From positions 17,166,376 to 17,230,375 of the forward strand of contig CM019075.1 in assembly GCA_009667805.1 (NCBI GenBank): a stretch of 64,000 nt of DNA. The letters are read 5' to 3'. Both the position numbers and the translations under genes were made by a program. Shown here one piece after another: positions 46,945-59,839 of this stretch; the first letter of the stretch is position 1, and each line of letters starts with the position of its first letter. The notes under the pieces were generated by a model, which saw only the letters and a program-made list of their open reading frames with translations, was not told the DNA's origin and searched no databases. The stretch comes from Leptobrachium leishanense. Lineage: Eukaryota > Chordata > Amphibia > Anura > Megophryidae.

Positions 46945-48454
46945 TATGAAAACAAGTCCAGGTACAAGGACCCAGGACTGTAGATTCTTCATTTAAGAAG
47001 TCTTTGCCAATGCAATTTAGAAGGCATATTGTAAGATAATTGTTCTGTATAAAGGAGCGAGAGGTCTGTGGGAACAGAATCGGCTTCCAGTCAGTCGTTA
47101 CTCGCAGTGTCTGTCCTTCTGATGTACTAAATGCCTGAAGCCTCCTCTTTGGGAGCTAGGTGTTTTTCTGGCTGTTTTGCATTTGTATATCTGGCTCTGA
47201 TACTAACCAGTGCCTCACCAGCCACTGACCTCACCACATGTCTCTGGTGGAGGCAGATAGAAATACTTGAAAGCTACCATTGATATTACAGCATGTGCCC
47301 ACATCCAGCGTAGAAGCCCACAAGATGTGACCTTACGTAACCTCTTAACCCATACACCTGTTTGTTTTGGTATTTGAGTTGGAGGGTTCAAAGTATCCCT
47401 AACCATACATTTATATCCAAAAATCTAACCTACCTACGTGACAAACATCGTTTTTAACACTTGACTAGTTGAATGAAAACAACATTGTACGCCATGTTGA
47501 CTCTAGAGGCCCAACCAATCATGTTTAGATTGCGGCGTGGAACACAGCCAAACAGTGCATACATTTACAGCATCCGGCTGCAGGCAAATGGCCATCCTGC
47601 CTATGAATTGGCTTTGTACCAATCCGAGGCAACTGCTGCAAGGATTTAAAACACTCTTTTGTGGTACATTTGAGTCATGATGACCTGCGATAGGGATATT
47701 CCAAATGGAGAGACTGCACGTCACAAGGTGCCTCCCAAACAAAGATGGTCAAAGCCCCACAATTCCCGGACAAAGACTATAGAAGGCCTGGGCACCCAAG
47801 CATGGATCGCAACAGGAAAGATTAATTTGGAATAGAGTTGACCAAAGGTTTTGGCCCTAACTGGAGCCTTTCTCAAGCTGGGTGGCCTTTGAGAAAGGCT
47901 CCGGTTGGGGGCTGAAATGTGTGATGTGTATTCTGCATAAAAAAAAAATCATATTGGGATTCATAATCAAGTGCTGGGGCATTCTATGATCTTTGACCTA
48001 CTATAGAGTAACAAGGTACTAAGATATCGCTTTAAATTCACTGTAACGTCCCACATGTCGAATGCCGCACAGCATCCACAACTTAAGGTTTCTGTTCTAA
48101 GCCTTCATTTCATTTTTACCCCTTTTCATTTTTTGCAGCATAAAAATGAAATAAAACGGCTGAAAGAATGGCAGCGTGACAGGATCGTGGCATTTTTAGA
48201 TGAGGGAGGATTCCCATAATAGATTGGCGATTGCTGAATGCTACGCATGAGTATTAGCGTTTATTAAATCCTCGCGGCAGATGTTATTTGCTTAACACAT
48301 GAGCTTCTCTATGGCCTTTTGGATGGGGAGAGAGGCGGACGCCAGTCACGGATATAATTTTATTACGTGAACTCAAGTCTGCGAAATGACATTTGTGACG
48401 TTACCCGTCAGGATTTCAAACAATATCCCCAATTACAGGATACTTCAAAGTCAT
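46945..48454. other. Intron 2 stretch with one strong inverted word
   Basis: Around 47867-47910 ggagcctttctcaagctggg is followed by gagaaaggctccggttgggg, a small palindrome that resembles the recurring hairpin module followed by gctgaaatg. Otherwise nothing was recognised. Confidence 0.4.
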
Positions 48455-48625
48455 ATGGGGTTAGGGCTGCCGGGGTGGGGGGGGGTGAAAGCCCATGATA
48501 TGTTCAGGGGCCCAGTGGCTCCGGGGGGCCTGGCCATTGCCAAACCCTGTGCAACTTGTCTAAGTGCCACAGATGTAAGGGTCCCTCCATGCAACCCAGG
48601 ACTGGCCTATCCAGATACCAACAAG
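48455..48625. repeat. Dispersed repeat family K, copy 3 (inverted)
   Basis: agcccatgatatgttcaggg and ttgtctaagtgccacagatg are the reverse complement of family K text at 39640-39740. Confidence 0.6.
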
Positions 48626-50285
48626 TATTCCGGTGGGTCACGCAAACTAAAGATGGCTGGAGCACTCAGTTTCTTTTTTGTTAGTGTTATCGCAATATCC
48701 CCTCTAACCAAAAAAAAAAAAAAAAAAAAAGGAAACCGAGTGGATATAGAGATTGGGGATACTAGGGGATAAAGGGTTAAATAATGAAACTGATATACTA
48801 GAGTTTATGAATAAAGTGTGTTTTTTCCTGTTTCAGCATTTTAGGCCTTTATATTTTTATGTATGGATTTTAAAGGTAGCTTGATACGATCATTTCGACC
48901 TCCGATCCCTGGACTGTGTATTTTTATTTTTCAGTGAGGGCAGCCCGGCCGGGCCTCCAGGCCCTGGTTCGAATGAAAAACTGTCGGCCGAATTTTCCAT
49001 TTCGTCTGAAACCGAAAGCACCATTTTCAGCCGATAATATCAGTGGCCGAAATTTCGGTGCATCCATAGGCAGAAAAGATGGCTTTATTGATTTATTGTT
49101 GGGTGTCTTGCCCAAGGACACTTACTGGAGAGGTGCTATTACTAGGATTCAAACTTGTGCCCCCATCACCAGCAGTGATTGTATCTCTGTATTTGTGGAG
49201 TAGAGGTAACGAGTAATGGTGCCTTCGATAGAAGGAATATTGGGCTCCAAATGTGAAGAATGGCTACTCATGACTACGCTAATATGGTTGGGAAACGTGT
49301 TAATTTAATGGATTCCTCAGAGCTTGCACAGGATGTAGAAACCACTGAAATTGGACACAGATCAAACATGGATCCTTTGTACGTCACTGCTTCCCCCTTC
49401 CATATTATTATAAATGTAATTAGTTTAGCACCAACATTTCCCACACAGTGTTACAATGTAAAAGGGAGTAATGTTCAAATAAAGCTTTTTTTAAAAATTT
49501 AAAACGTGAGGTGTAGGTGGCCCTACTCATGTGAGTTCGCAGTCTAGAGTCGGTGCGCTGGCCATGGGTTTGGCCAGACCTGTAAAGTCAATACCATCTT
49601 TGATCCTTCAAAGCCAGACGTGATAAAAATGGCTAAAATTACGTTACGCAATTGTGAAAGTCAAGTGGATTTAGGAGCCTGAAAAGTGTAAAGAGCCAAG
49701 ATACGGCTTTTTATAGATCCCAGACCAGATCAGGAGCAAAAACGAGGATTAACGTATTACTTGAGGGCAACGGCTAAGGTAATTATAGAAAGGGCACGTT
49801 GTCCTTTAATATACGGTTTCTACGATAGATAAAGGAAGGGCAGATCGAGAAGACAATTCGTCAGGCCAAGGTCGCTTCACAGGATCTTATCAGATCTAAT
49901 TTCCAACCAGTGTCTTGAGGTTTTATCCAGGAAGTAGTGTTTTAATGGCGGTTAAGTAAATCAGTAAGTCGTAATCTCTTACACAAAAAAAGTCCAAGTT
50001 ATTGAAATGATGGAACCGGCAAGAGTTCAAAGACAAAAAACAATTCTTGGTCTTAAAACGTTGGTCTCGCTTGAGCTAAAGTGAGAATTTATAGTTTGTT
50101 GGGGGGGGGGTCCAAAGTATGTGTTAATAAGCCATAGTGTTAACAGTCTAAATTTTTTATATATAAAATCAACAGTATCCTGGTTACAAAAAGTGTGGTG
50201 TCACATGATTTCTATACCTAGCTCAACACAATATACTTTATAGTTATATAAAGGGCAGCTTTGAGGGCAACTTTAAGGTTTGTGT
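48626..50285. other. Intron 2 stretch with hAT remnant
   Basis: At about 49048-49068 atttcggtgcatccatag looks like the right end of a TAGGGATGCACCGA-type hAT element whose left end is not clear. A 20-bp A run lies at 48711-48730. The rest is unassigned. Confidence 0.4.
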
Positions 50286-50629
50286 TAGAGATGTGCATTA
50301 GTTTCGGAAAAATTCGGAATTTGGAATGAAATTTGATAATTCGTATTCGGAAGTACTTCCAAATAACGAATCGATACGATACGAATGCGAAACTGTAAAC
50401 AAACAAATTTCATTTACAATGTGTCATCATCATAAAAAAATTTGAATAATTGATCAACTATCGAATTTGAAATGAACTATGAAATGGATATCAACTACCG
50501 AATCGATTCAAAATGTCAAATCGAAACGAAATACGAAACGAAATTAGTTACGAAATTCCAAAAATAAAATTTAAAACCGTAACGAAACGAAACTAGACAA
50601 AACTAATTTTTCAGCCATGCACATCCCTA
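50286..50629. mobile_element. hAT-like element, family C, copy 2
   Basis: 344 bp with ends TAGAGATGTGCATTAG and AGCCATGCACATCCCTA and exact 8-bp duplications gtttgtgt. The interior is again built from ttcgg/cgaaa/cgaat words. Confidence 0.9.
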
Positions 50630-50727
50630 GTTTGTGTTGAGAGAAGGGGAAGCAGAAGCTAGCGGGGAGCCCAGGAAGGTAACTTAAGGTTTAAAATAGT
50701 AGCCAATAATAATGTTTATAATTTAAG

Positions 50728-51262
50728 AAGACATTTACACGCAATTCAGAGAACCGCTTTGCCACAGAGCTAATGTGCTACATTCCCCATATGCAGCAAA
50801 GAACTCTGGGTAGGACATGCAGATGAGGTCTCCAATTTCTCAGTTTTTGCATCCTGGGTCAGTTTTAACACAGAACCCTCCTTTCCCAGTGCTATGTCAC
50901 ACTAGATGTCTTTTTAGCAAAGGTCAGGTTATGCAATGAGTCAGACACTCCTGGAGAGCTGTTTCGGGCTTATTATGCCCTCATCAGGAGTTAGGCCGTG
51001 ACTCGTTGCTGCTTGATGCTTGACCCAGAGGGCAAATCAATACACATTTAAAGTTATGGTGGAGGGCAAAAAGTGATACTAAAAGCCTCCACACAGCAAA
51101 TAATAAAGTTTATAATAGTAGTAGACATTTACACATCTCAGCAATTCAGAGAACTGCTTTGCCCACAGAGCTCATATGCTACATTCCCCATGTGCAGCAA
51201 GGATCTCTGGGTAGGACATGCAAATGAGATCTCAAATTCCTCACTTTTTTTGCATCCAGGGT
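50728..51262. repeat. Two direct copies of an approximately 130-bp segment
   Basis: 50728-50856 and 51122-51262 share gacatttacac, gcaattcagagaac, gctacattcccca, tctgggtaggacatgca and ttgcatcc.gg in the same order. The period is about 390 bp. Between them lies ctgtttcgggcttattatgc then cctcatcaggagt (50950-50985), an instance of the recurring module. Confidence 0.8.
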
Positions 51263-51281
51263 CTGTTAGCACCCAAATAGT

Positions 51282-53165
51282 AATTGGGAACCTAAGAGGG
51301 GATAGAAAATATCTCATAGTGCATACTAAAATTGCAACTTTATGTAGCGCTCACTCCCGGAGGAGCCGCTGAAAATGAACCACGGGTCAGTCTCCCCGCA
51401 CTAGGGAATAAATATACTCCAACACCGCTGTGAGTTTTTATCATTTAAATAGTTTACTAAAATAATAGACAGATGTTGAGACACGGTATTCACAGATATT
51501 ATTACAGTACTTTCGTATTGCGGTAAAACGCGTAGCGGAAAAGAACCGAAACACGAGGCTTCGTATTTCGGAAGAAAAAAATATTCGCAACCGAACAGAA
51601 AAAAATATATGCAATTACTCAATAGTTCGGAAAAACAGAGACACGTAGCGAACCCCAAAATACAATCTCTTCGTATTACGATAAACGCGCAGCGGAAAAG
51701 AGAAAAATATGTATTCGGAACGTATCTTTAACCCCCGTTCCGATTCGTAACAGAATGAGTCCTGCACAGGTTAAGTCCCGGAATGTAAAAGGTGTGTATG
51801 TGTGTGTGGTACCCGGGTACTGTTCAACTGGCCAGTGAATTTACTTAAGTGATGTCTTCGACTAGTCAGTTGGGGCCCTGTGGACTTTAAAGAGAAAACA
51901 GCAGAGCGTCCTTTAACCACAAAACAGCCTTGGAGGCCTCTCACCCATCCGATGATTGCTTTAGGCTCCGCTGACCCAGGACGTCTCTCCGCTCGATTTT
52001 GACTGGGGATACTAGCGGCCGGATCCGTTGTCTGACTTTATGCAGCTTGTCCAGCTCACCGCCTGCTCTCCGTACCCGATCAACTCGCGGTGACTCCTCA
52101 CTCGAGGTCTTCGGTTCCTCCGGTCTGCAGCAATTCCTGGATTCTGGCAAGTCTCCTTCTCCTCAGGTTGAGTGACCCAATAAGGACTGACAGGTCTCAC
52201 TCGGGCTCTGGCCTAGGCCCTCTCGCGATGTCTTCAGTGCGTCTGCTTTTTCGCGCGCTCTGGCGCGTTCTCCACGAGGTGGAGGATGCAAGTGTCCAGT
52301 CCCCACCCACTTCCTGTCTCCTTGCAAAGCATGCCGGGAAATGTAGTCCCAATGTCCAGTGTCTCTAATCGCGACTGTCTCCATCTTGTGGCCAAAAATA
52401 GGTAATGCCACAGCAAGATTTTAACACAGCGCTACATTTATATAGGGTGCCCCTTGTTAATCTCCGCACTCACAAGATAATATAACTTTATAGCTTATCA
52501 TGCCTACGACGATTACCCCAACTCTGCTGATGCTGGAACCGAGGACCTGAAGACTCTTGCCGCCACAGGAATCAACTGGACACCTTACCAAAAGGTAGCA
52601 GTTTTTATTGGGTAAAAACGTTACAATCCAACGCGTTTCGTGTACACTTCATCAGGGAAAATATACTTAAAACGTAAATAAAAAGTCCATTAAATGTCCC
52701 CTTTCTCTTTTTAGATTTTCATTTTCTGCCGCCGGATTGCCTCCCTTCCGGTTTTTGCGTTGGCGTGCGTCCCAACGCAAAAACCGGAAGGGAGGCAATC
52801 CAGTGGCAGAAAATGAAAATATAAAAAGACAAAGAGAAAGGGGACATTTAATGGACTTTTTATTTATGTTTTAAGTATATTTTCCCTGATGAAGTGTACT
52901 GTGTACACGAAACGCGTTGGATTATAACGTTTTTACCCAATAAAAACTGCTACCTTTTGGTAAGGTGTCCAGTTGATTCCTGTGGCGGCAAGAGTCTTCA
53001 GGTCCTCGGTTCCAGCATCAGCAGAGTTGGGGTAATCGTCGTAGGCACGATAAGCTATAAAATTATATTATCTTGTGAGTGCGGAGATTAACAAGGGGGC
53101 ACCCTAAAGTTGCAATTTTAGTATGCACTGAGAGATATTTTCTATCCCCTCTTAGGTTCCCAATT
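51282..53165. mobile_element. Large foldback element, about 390-bp arms, split by an LTR-like insertion
   Basis: The left arm consists of 51282-51342 plus 52437-52763; the right arm is 52772-53165; the loop is 8 bp (cgtgcgtc). The arms begin aattgggaacctaagagggg and end gtttttgcgttgg, with only a few mismatches. Each arm contains aacgcgtttcgtgtacactt then catcaggg. The insertion at 51343-52436 is present in the left arm only, so it arrived after the foldback formed. Confidence 0.93.
51343..52436 (-). mobile_element. LTR-like element (probable solo LTR), 1094 bp
   Basis: Starts TGTAGCGCT and ends AGCGCTACA, with TTTA duplicated on both sides; the intact right arm of the foldback shows what the empty site looked like. 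TG..CA ends with inverted terminal bases and a 4-bp duplication are typical of LTR retroelements. Minus-strand orientation is chosen because the second copy at 63414 reads the same way on plus. No gag or pol frame exists, so a solo LTR is likeliest; a DNA transposon is possible. Confidence 0.68.
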
Positions 53166-55158
53166 TGTATGTATTCAGTTTGCTAACCAGACGTTTTGGG
53201 AGAGACGTCCGGGATACCGAGAGGTTGTATACATTTTTATACACTCTGTACCTTTCAGTCCCACAGCAATTTTCTTTTTATTGCACCCAAATAGTAGCCA
53301 GTAATAATTGTATGTTTTGCTTGAAGACGTGTTGGCAAAACTATTCAAGGAGGACCGTGTGTGGAAAAGAGTACAGAGGTTGGAGTTCTGACCAATAACA
53401 GAGGGATACCCTGGCCTACAAGAAATATAGGTGGAGAACCATCAAGTTTCTCCAGATGTATGGGGAATCTTGGTCAAGAGGTTAGTAGGACATCAAAATC
53501 CAACAAACGTTGACTTGCAGTCCCCCCCCCCAGTGCTTTCTAAGGTAATCGAAACATATCCATGACATAAATAATGGAGAAAGTTATGGCCAGTGATTAC
53601 ATAAACATCCTGACATTAACGAACACCACAACTTGTTTTTACAATCTCAATTGCTCATTGAAGGCAGTCGCAGAGGACAAGGCGACAGATGTAGGTGTTC
53701 AAGGGAGTGTTTAATATTACTCCGGCAGCTCCCCAAAACTCGAATGAGAATACCTTAAGCTCACAGTGGTAGCTAATTGTCTGGTCTTGTATTAACTCCT
53801 CTCCAGCTGATGATTGTTTAAAAAAACCCTGTAACCAAAGTTTTTATGACTTGTGCTTGAGCAGAAATTCTGGTGCGTGTCCATCCCATGGGAAGATACC
53901 TTCTCCGTTGGCTGCAAAAATACTTTTTATTCTTGTCCCACCAATAAGAACGGTTGTGAGACACAATCAAGTCAACGACGCTCAAGTGTAAGGTTTAGAG
54001 GCTATACCTTAGAACAGGGATGTCACACTCCAGCCTTCCACATGTTGCTGAACAACATCACCCATGATTCTCTTCACAACTATTGCAGTCAAGAAATTCC
54101 AAGAATTGTAGGTCACCAACATCAAAGGAACCAGTGATTAACGTCCCAGCTTCGAAATAACAAGCCTTCATGGTCAATGAGACAATCGGAGAAAAGTCCA
54201 ATCAAGCTTCATTATTCATCAAGCTGTGAGCTTCCTGGAAGACCTAAAAGGACCAATTCTCAAAAGAGGAGCAAGATTTAATGAATCCGAGCCAGAGAAG
54301 AGAGAAAGAGGAAATCCAGTAAATTTTGGGCAGAGATGTTGCGATAAGTAAAGTCTACATTTTTGGGTCATTTTGAGAAGATGGAGAAGGAGTATGGCAC
54401 GGACTCAGGGTCAATTAGACAGGTGGTGGGGAAAGGCCAGAAGAACATATCCTCATTAAACTGACAATATGGTTAGGGGATAAAAAGAAAATAAGGAAAC
54501 TTGCAAGGTTTTAAACCGCAAAGTTAGTGACGGTGACCGAAATTATTGACAGACGAAATTTATGATGAAGGCAAAATGAATGCGGCTTCATTGAGCAACA
54601 TCAGAAGGAAGAAGTTTATTTTACCCTTCATTTTTTAAAAAGGAAAACAGACATCAATAGACTGTGGCCGCACACCTCTGTGACCCCTAAATGCCAATTA
54701 AAGACTAAACTTGATTAGCCATCTCTCCCAGCCTCCCATAGTTTCCCTCGTTTGCTTTTTATAAAGCCTCCTAAAAAGCTTCAGATCAGGTTGGTTTTCA
54801 AAGGATCCGGCAAACATCGACCCCCATGCCGAGCGGAAATCACATCATAATTAATATGCCTCGAGTTTTGCTGCATTAGACTAGAATAAAAGTGTAGCAA
54901 CGAAGATTACTTTAAGATTAAAAACAATAGTTATGGTTTAGACGTCTACTATATAAACCATTAAATAATGGTAAAGGACTCTAAAGAGACAAGACAACCC
55001 AAAACATCCATGGAACAGACACCTCAGATTAGCCAAAAATAATCCTGGTATCAAAGATTCCTCAATAAAAATAGAAACCGAAAACAAATAAATGAGGAAG
55101 GTGGATTATAATAAGTGGGTCAAGATGGGCATTTAATGGTCATCCTATTACTACCAAT
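53166..55158. other. Intron 2 stretch with possible conserved noncoding DNA
   Basis: A family A-like segment lies at 54017-54117. The portion 54660-54860, with ccaattaaagactaaacttg and gctttttataaagcctccta, looks unique and AT-balanced like vertebrate conserved noncoding elements, but this is only an impression. Confidence 0.3.
54017..54117. mobile_element. Family A-related MITE, divergent
   Basis: gggatgtcacactccagcct, tgaacaacatcacccatgat and ccaagaattgtaggtcacca keep the family A layout but with many changes. Confidence 0.45.
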
Positions 55159-56110
55159 TAGGGCTGAAACAACTAATCGATTAAGCGACAATCGATTAAA
55201 TTAGTTGTCAACTATTTCCATTATCGATTAATCGGTGTCGATTAATCGTCCGGTGTACAGCACACACTGTTTAGAGTCAGACTGAGTTAAATGTAAATAA
55301 CCTCAGCTTCGGAGCTGATTGGAGAAGATGCGCCGTTGCTTTACTAGGTATGATTTAGTTCTAGGGTTATGTCAGACACAACCAGTTTGTTTTTATTCCG
55401 TTTACAACAGTAGCAGAACTATAACACAAACAATAGGATACTGCCACTGGGTGAAGGAGCTGTATGCCTGTGTTTCATCCTTACTTGAAGCTGGAGTCCT
55501 ATGCCACCACCCCACCCTCCCACCACACCCTCTTTGGTTGGGAACTGCCATTCCCTCCCTTTGGTTTGGTCCCTTTCCCAAAACGCACTCCCACACTCAG
55601 ATCCGGTCTTTTTTCCAGACCCACTCCCTCTCACAGTCATGTCAAGTCACCTGAGCAAAGTCACTCCCACCTCCAGTCCCTCCTCCCGCTCCGTTTGTTC
55701 AAGAAATTATTTCAAAGGGACACTCTACGCACCCTGACCACTTTAGCTCATTAACCCCAATTTCATGCAGACATCGTCTATGACAAAGTGCTTGTAGCCG
55801 CATTCATTTGAAAAAGCAAACATGGGCTTAAGCTGTGCATGCTTCATCAACCCATCCCTCTGACCAAGCACTCGCAGCATCAACCCATCCCTCTGACCCA
55901 GCAGTCGCATATCTTGTGTGTGAAAAGAACACAAGATATGCAATTTGCGTATATATAACTTTTGTACGTACACACTACGCAAATTAATTTTTTTACATAA
56001 AATACATAACACATAAAAAGTAAACAATTTTTTTCTATTTATCCAATGAATCGATTAATCGAAATAACAATCAGCCAACTAATCGATTGAGAATAATAGT
56101 TGCATCCCTA
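55159..56110. mobile_element. Non-autonomous hAT element, family D, copy 2
   Basis: 952 bp, ends TAGGGCTGAAACAACTAATC and ATAGTTGCATCCCTA, exact 8-bp duplications ctaccaat. Nearly collinear with 31765-32680, with an extra duplicated catcaacccatccctctgac segment near its right end. Confidence 0.92.
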
Positions 56111-56632
56111 CTACCAATGTTGCTCTGTGAAGAGGTCTATGGTCTTTTAAAAGACAAGTTGAATTATGGTAAATTGTGGGTCATGAATTTGGACTCCCGA
56201 TTCTCCCATCAATGATGATCTGGTGTGGAGGGGGGGGGGGGAAGAAAAACCTTGAAATGTTACCAGTTGGGTGGCATAATAGTATAAGGCCAAGAACCCC
56301 TCTCTTCCTTGGTCGATATAGGATAAATCTGCTGGTTTTCAAAATATCTGTACTTAGAAGGTGCTTTAACGTAACTATATTAATGGTTGTAGGCACGGAC
56401 AAAGCTTGGAAGACGTTTTAGGTACTCTGGAGCAATTGTCAATAGTGTGACTAGGACCCACCCAGATGATGCCATTTCCATCCAAAGTATTCAACGCTCA
56501 AGAATGGGGAAAAGCAGCTATAATCATCATATCACAATAATGCCCCAGAGGACAGCAGAATCCCCAAACTCAAACCAAAAACCCATCAGGGTGCCAGTAG
56601 TCAAGGTGAACGCAATGGGTCTCACTTTAAAT

Positions 56633-56816
56633 CAGTGGTTCCCAACTGCGGTCCTCAAGTACCCCCAACAGGCCATGTTTTCCAGATATCTGAAGCACAG
56701 CACGGGTGTTAGGATTTGATGCTCAGTGATTGCAGGATTCAGTCTACATTTCCACAAGGCTATCTTCTAAACCTGACATGGTAGGGGTACTTTAGGACAA
56801 CGACTGGGAACCACTG
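56633..56816. mobile_element. hAT (Charlie-like) MITE, copy 5
   Basis: 184 bp from cagtggttcccaactgcggt to ctgggaaccactg; the right flank is ctctagaa and the left is a degenerate ctttaaat. Core as in the other copies. Confidence 0.8.
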
Positions 56817-58896
56817 CTCTAGAAGTCAATGTTTACTTTTTAGCCAGATAGATAAGAGGACTAGAACATGGTCAATTTGGGATTGGCGATGGAGAGTAGT
56901 ATATTGGTCAGCATAAAGAAAAAACTTTTTCGTTGTACATTCTTAACATTTCCAGAATAACTACTGAGAAGACATCTGTATGGATTCGAAAGAGGTTCCA
57001 GAGATGAGACAAAAGAGAGGTGGGATAACAGACACCCCCTGAGTTCCCTAGCTAATACAGAATTAGGATATGCACCAAGGATATTAACTCCCATTTATGA
57101 AGTCGTCAGAGAAAGGCTCAAGAACTTTGAAGAAGAAAAAAATATAGGGGAACCATAGTCCTTCAAGAGGTGAATCCGGTAGAGACATTCTAATATCCAA
57201 AACGTCTTTTAGCAAAGATTTGTAAGGTCATCGGACCTAAAGTCTTTTCAGAGTTTGGTCACAGAAGTCCCTCTAATCCATAGTAAGTGGAGGTCATTTG
57301 ACAGAAAATCTACATTTCCCATATTTGGGGATGACCATCAGAACGCTTAGGAGGATAGTTATCCAAATGTCAAGTTTATTCGCTTATTTAGAACTTTTAG
57401 ACCTGCAATATTTCGGCCTGTAAGAGACTGTGCTGAACGGAAACGAATCGTGTCCTCTGTGGTTTTTCGATCGTTAGATCAGCTTGGTAGATTGATAAAC
57501 GCTCATAACAGAACGCTGCATGGCTTGGTTAATTTCGAGTCACAAGACAGGAAGGTGGGAAACGAAAACAAAAACACCAAAAACACAGATACGAAAAGTA
57601 TAAAGGATTAAGTGTTTGTTATACACATAGGCATTTTATCTCAAACACTTGACTTGGGTCAACAGGTCACCTATGCGATCGCTCGGGGCAGAAAATACCA
57701 CTGCTGAGACTCATACACCGGTGTGACGTGGAGAATCAGGCGCACTATACAGCTAATAGAGGGCTCGATTCAGCCCCGTAGAATACATGCTTTCAAGGTT
57801 AAAGAATGCTCATGTGTTATCAACAGGGCAAATGAGCTAAACCATTGAGCCAGAGTTTGCTCCAAACTAGAGGAAGCCTTTGTTCTAATGACACAGGCCT
57901 CTAGTGAACCATGGCAGGTCATCAGAACATCACATAGATGGTAGTTATGTTTATATTGGGGGCTTTATTCTCTAAATTAAGGGCGTTGCCAAGAAATTAC
58001 AAAGACAGGTATAGTTCTCCAGCTTGTCTATTTTGACGTCTAAATTTACGATTTAGTTTGCAAATCCTTTCATTCCAATAGACCCAAAATGTTCAACTCC
58101 CTGATCTACTGTCCATAATGTCCAGTTCCAGCACAATCAGACTGGAAAACCCTAGTGAGATTATGGAAGACAGGAATAAGCATTTTATAGAATACTAGAG
58201 ACCATGCTTGACTGAAATAAGACAGCACGCCACATTTCAGAACGTGTAACCTGTATTTCTACGACAGACACAGTGCCGGATAAAGGGTTTAATGGACCAG
58301 AAGCTACAGATTTTGCTTTGTCATATCATTTACCAGTCCTCTCTCAGCCTCCCTAAAGTGCCATTTTCACATCTCCTCTTGCAACATCTTGATGTCACTG
58401 TCCCATTCCCATCAGTACCCAATCTCTGACCAACCCCCACTGGTGCCAATGCTTGACCACCATGACATTGTCTCATATGGATAGGAGTTATAACGGTTAG
58501 ATCTTCACATGGCCCAATACGGGGAATGTCCCTGGACTCCCGACTCCAATAATAAGGTCAACCCTGACCTGCATGGACGTTGGAATTCCATAAAAACAGA
58601 AGCGTAAGAAAATCCAAAGAACGATGGGGGTCAACACTTACTTGGTGTCCCTTATGGACTCCTCACGATGTTACGAACTCAGATTTTGCTGAAAACTGAC
58701 ATGACAAAGAACTCTGTGCAAATACGAAGTTGGGCCAGCTCCACGACCCATGTGACACGGAAAACAGTTACAAGGTTTTATAAAGCGATAACAATATATA
58801 TTTGTGGACAACACATTTCATTGGTCAGGCACAAACAAAATAATGACTTATAATGCTTTGAGTTTCTCAAAAAAATTAAAGCCTACCACAGGTTAC
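56817..58896. other. Intron 2 stretch next to exon 2
   Basis: About 2 kb of unremarkable sequence. No repeat, exon or RNA gene was recognised. Confidence 0.35.
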
Positions 58897-58998
58897 CTGG
58901 TTCTGTGCAGTTCTTCGCCCGCGTCCCGTTGTCTGCCGCCATAAGTCTCCTGTTGCGCCATATTTCGGAGGAAATCCTCAGGTGTCCATTGGAGCGCC
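58897..58998 (-). CDS. slc24a4: slc24a4 exon 2: extracellular N-terminal segment
   Basis: This 102-bp exon lies between a CTCAG acceptor and a GTAACC donor. It begins with the last two bases of a codon and ends with one base of the next. It encodes 33 full codons including SSEIWRNRRLMAADNGT and AKNCTEP. NGT and NCT are N-glycosylation sequons, as expected for the extracellular tail after signal-peptide cleavage. WRNRxLM and AKNCTxP are the hallmark matches to NCKX4. The donor is weak at +4 to +6. Exon 1 should lie at higher coordinates; I could not find a convincing candidate between 59 and 64 kb. Confidence 0.87.
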
Positions 58999-59839
58999 CT
59001 GAGACACAAAAGAATTTCTTGAAGGAGAGTGCGTGGATTTTATGGTTTAGACCCTACAAACGCGCGTGTCAGCGTAAATTAAATCTTCCAATAATTTTAA
59101 TAAAAACAGATGAGCCATCGAGTATTTCGGTATTTTAGGAGTAGAGAGTATTTTTGGTTTTCCATGAAGGGTTCCTTCTCCATGTCTCCATGCACACAAC
59201 TATCGCTGCGACACACAAGTACTTGTACGTTGCTGCAGAATTCCACGCTGCCAAGTGAACTACAACTCCCAGAATCCCTTTCTCAGAAGCACCTCTGAGC
59301 AGGGAAAGGATAAGCTCAGCGCGCTACAATAGAAAATTTTGGGAGCACCCTATTCGGCTGAGCGCGACATTCAATAGAAGATGCGATTATGGGTTTAATC
59401 AGAACAGATTTCAATTTTTTTTTAAAATACTTTGTTAACACATAAGCACAAAAGTATTGTAAAAGAAAAAAAAAAAACAACAAACAGAGCGGGTCAGCTC
59501 CAGCCTACCATAAAGCAATAAACACTAAAAGCAGTGCTGACACGGCCCATAAATCTTTTTAAATGTTGTTTGTCATCTTATCTACTTAATTCTCCGCTTT
59601 ATATTGTACAGATCTAAGGGAAACATAAGCACTATATAAAATCATAAAAATAATGTTGTTTAATGGAGCAGGAACCACATTTTTATATATTTTCCTCATT
59701 ATGGTTCAGCAGTAAGTGATAACTCTGGCATATTTAGTTATTCCTAGTTTCTCCCAATTCAGTACAGGTCTGCTTCACAAGGAATGAGGCACTGCCATAG
59801 GCAAAGCAATGTACACTTGTCCTGTGAGGAGATATGGTG
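58999..59839. other. Intron 1 stretch next to exon 2
   Basis: Contains gaactacaactcccagaatc (about 59257), a scrap resembling family A, and an A run at 59466-59477. Exon 1 was not found here. Confidence 0.35.

Noticed and set aside
49080..49205. tRNA-derived SINE or tRNA on the minus strand (caaacttgtgcc looks like a B box)
   Set aside because: No convincing A box or cloverleaf could be drawn.
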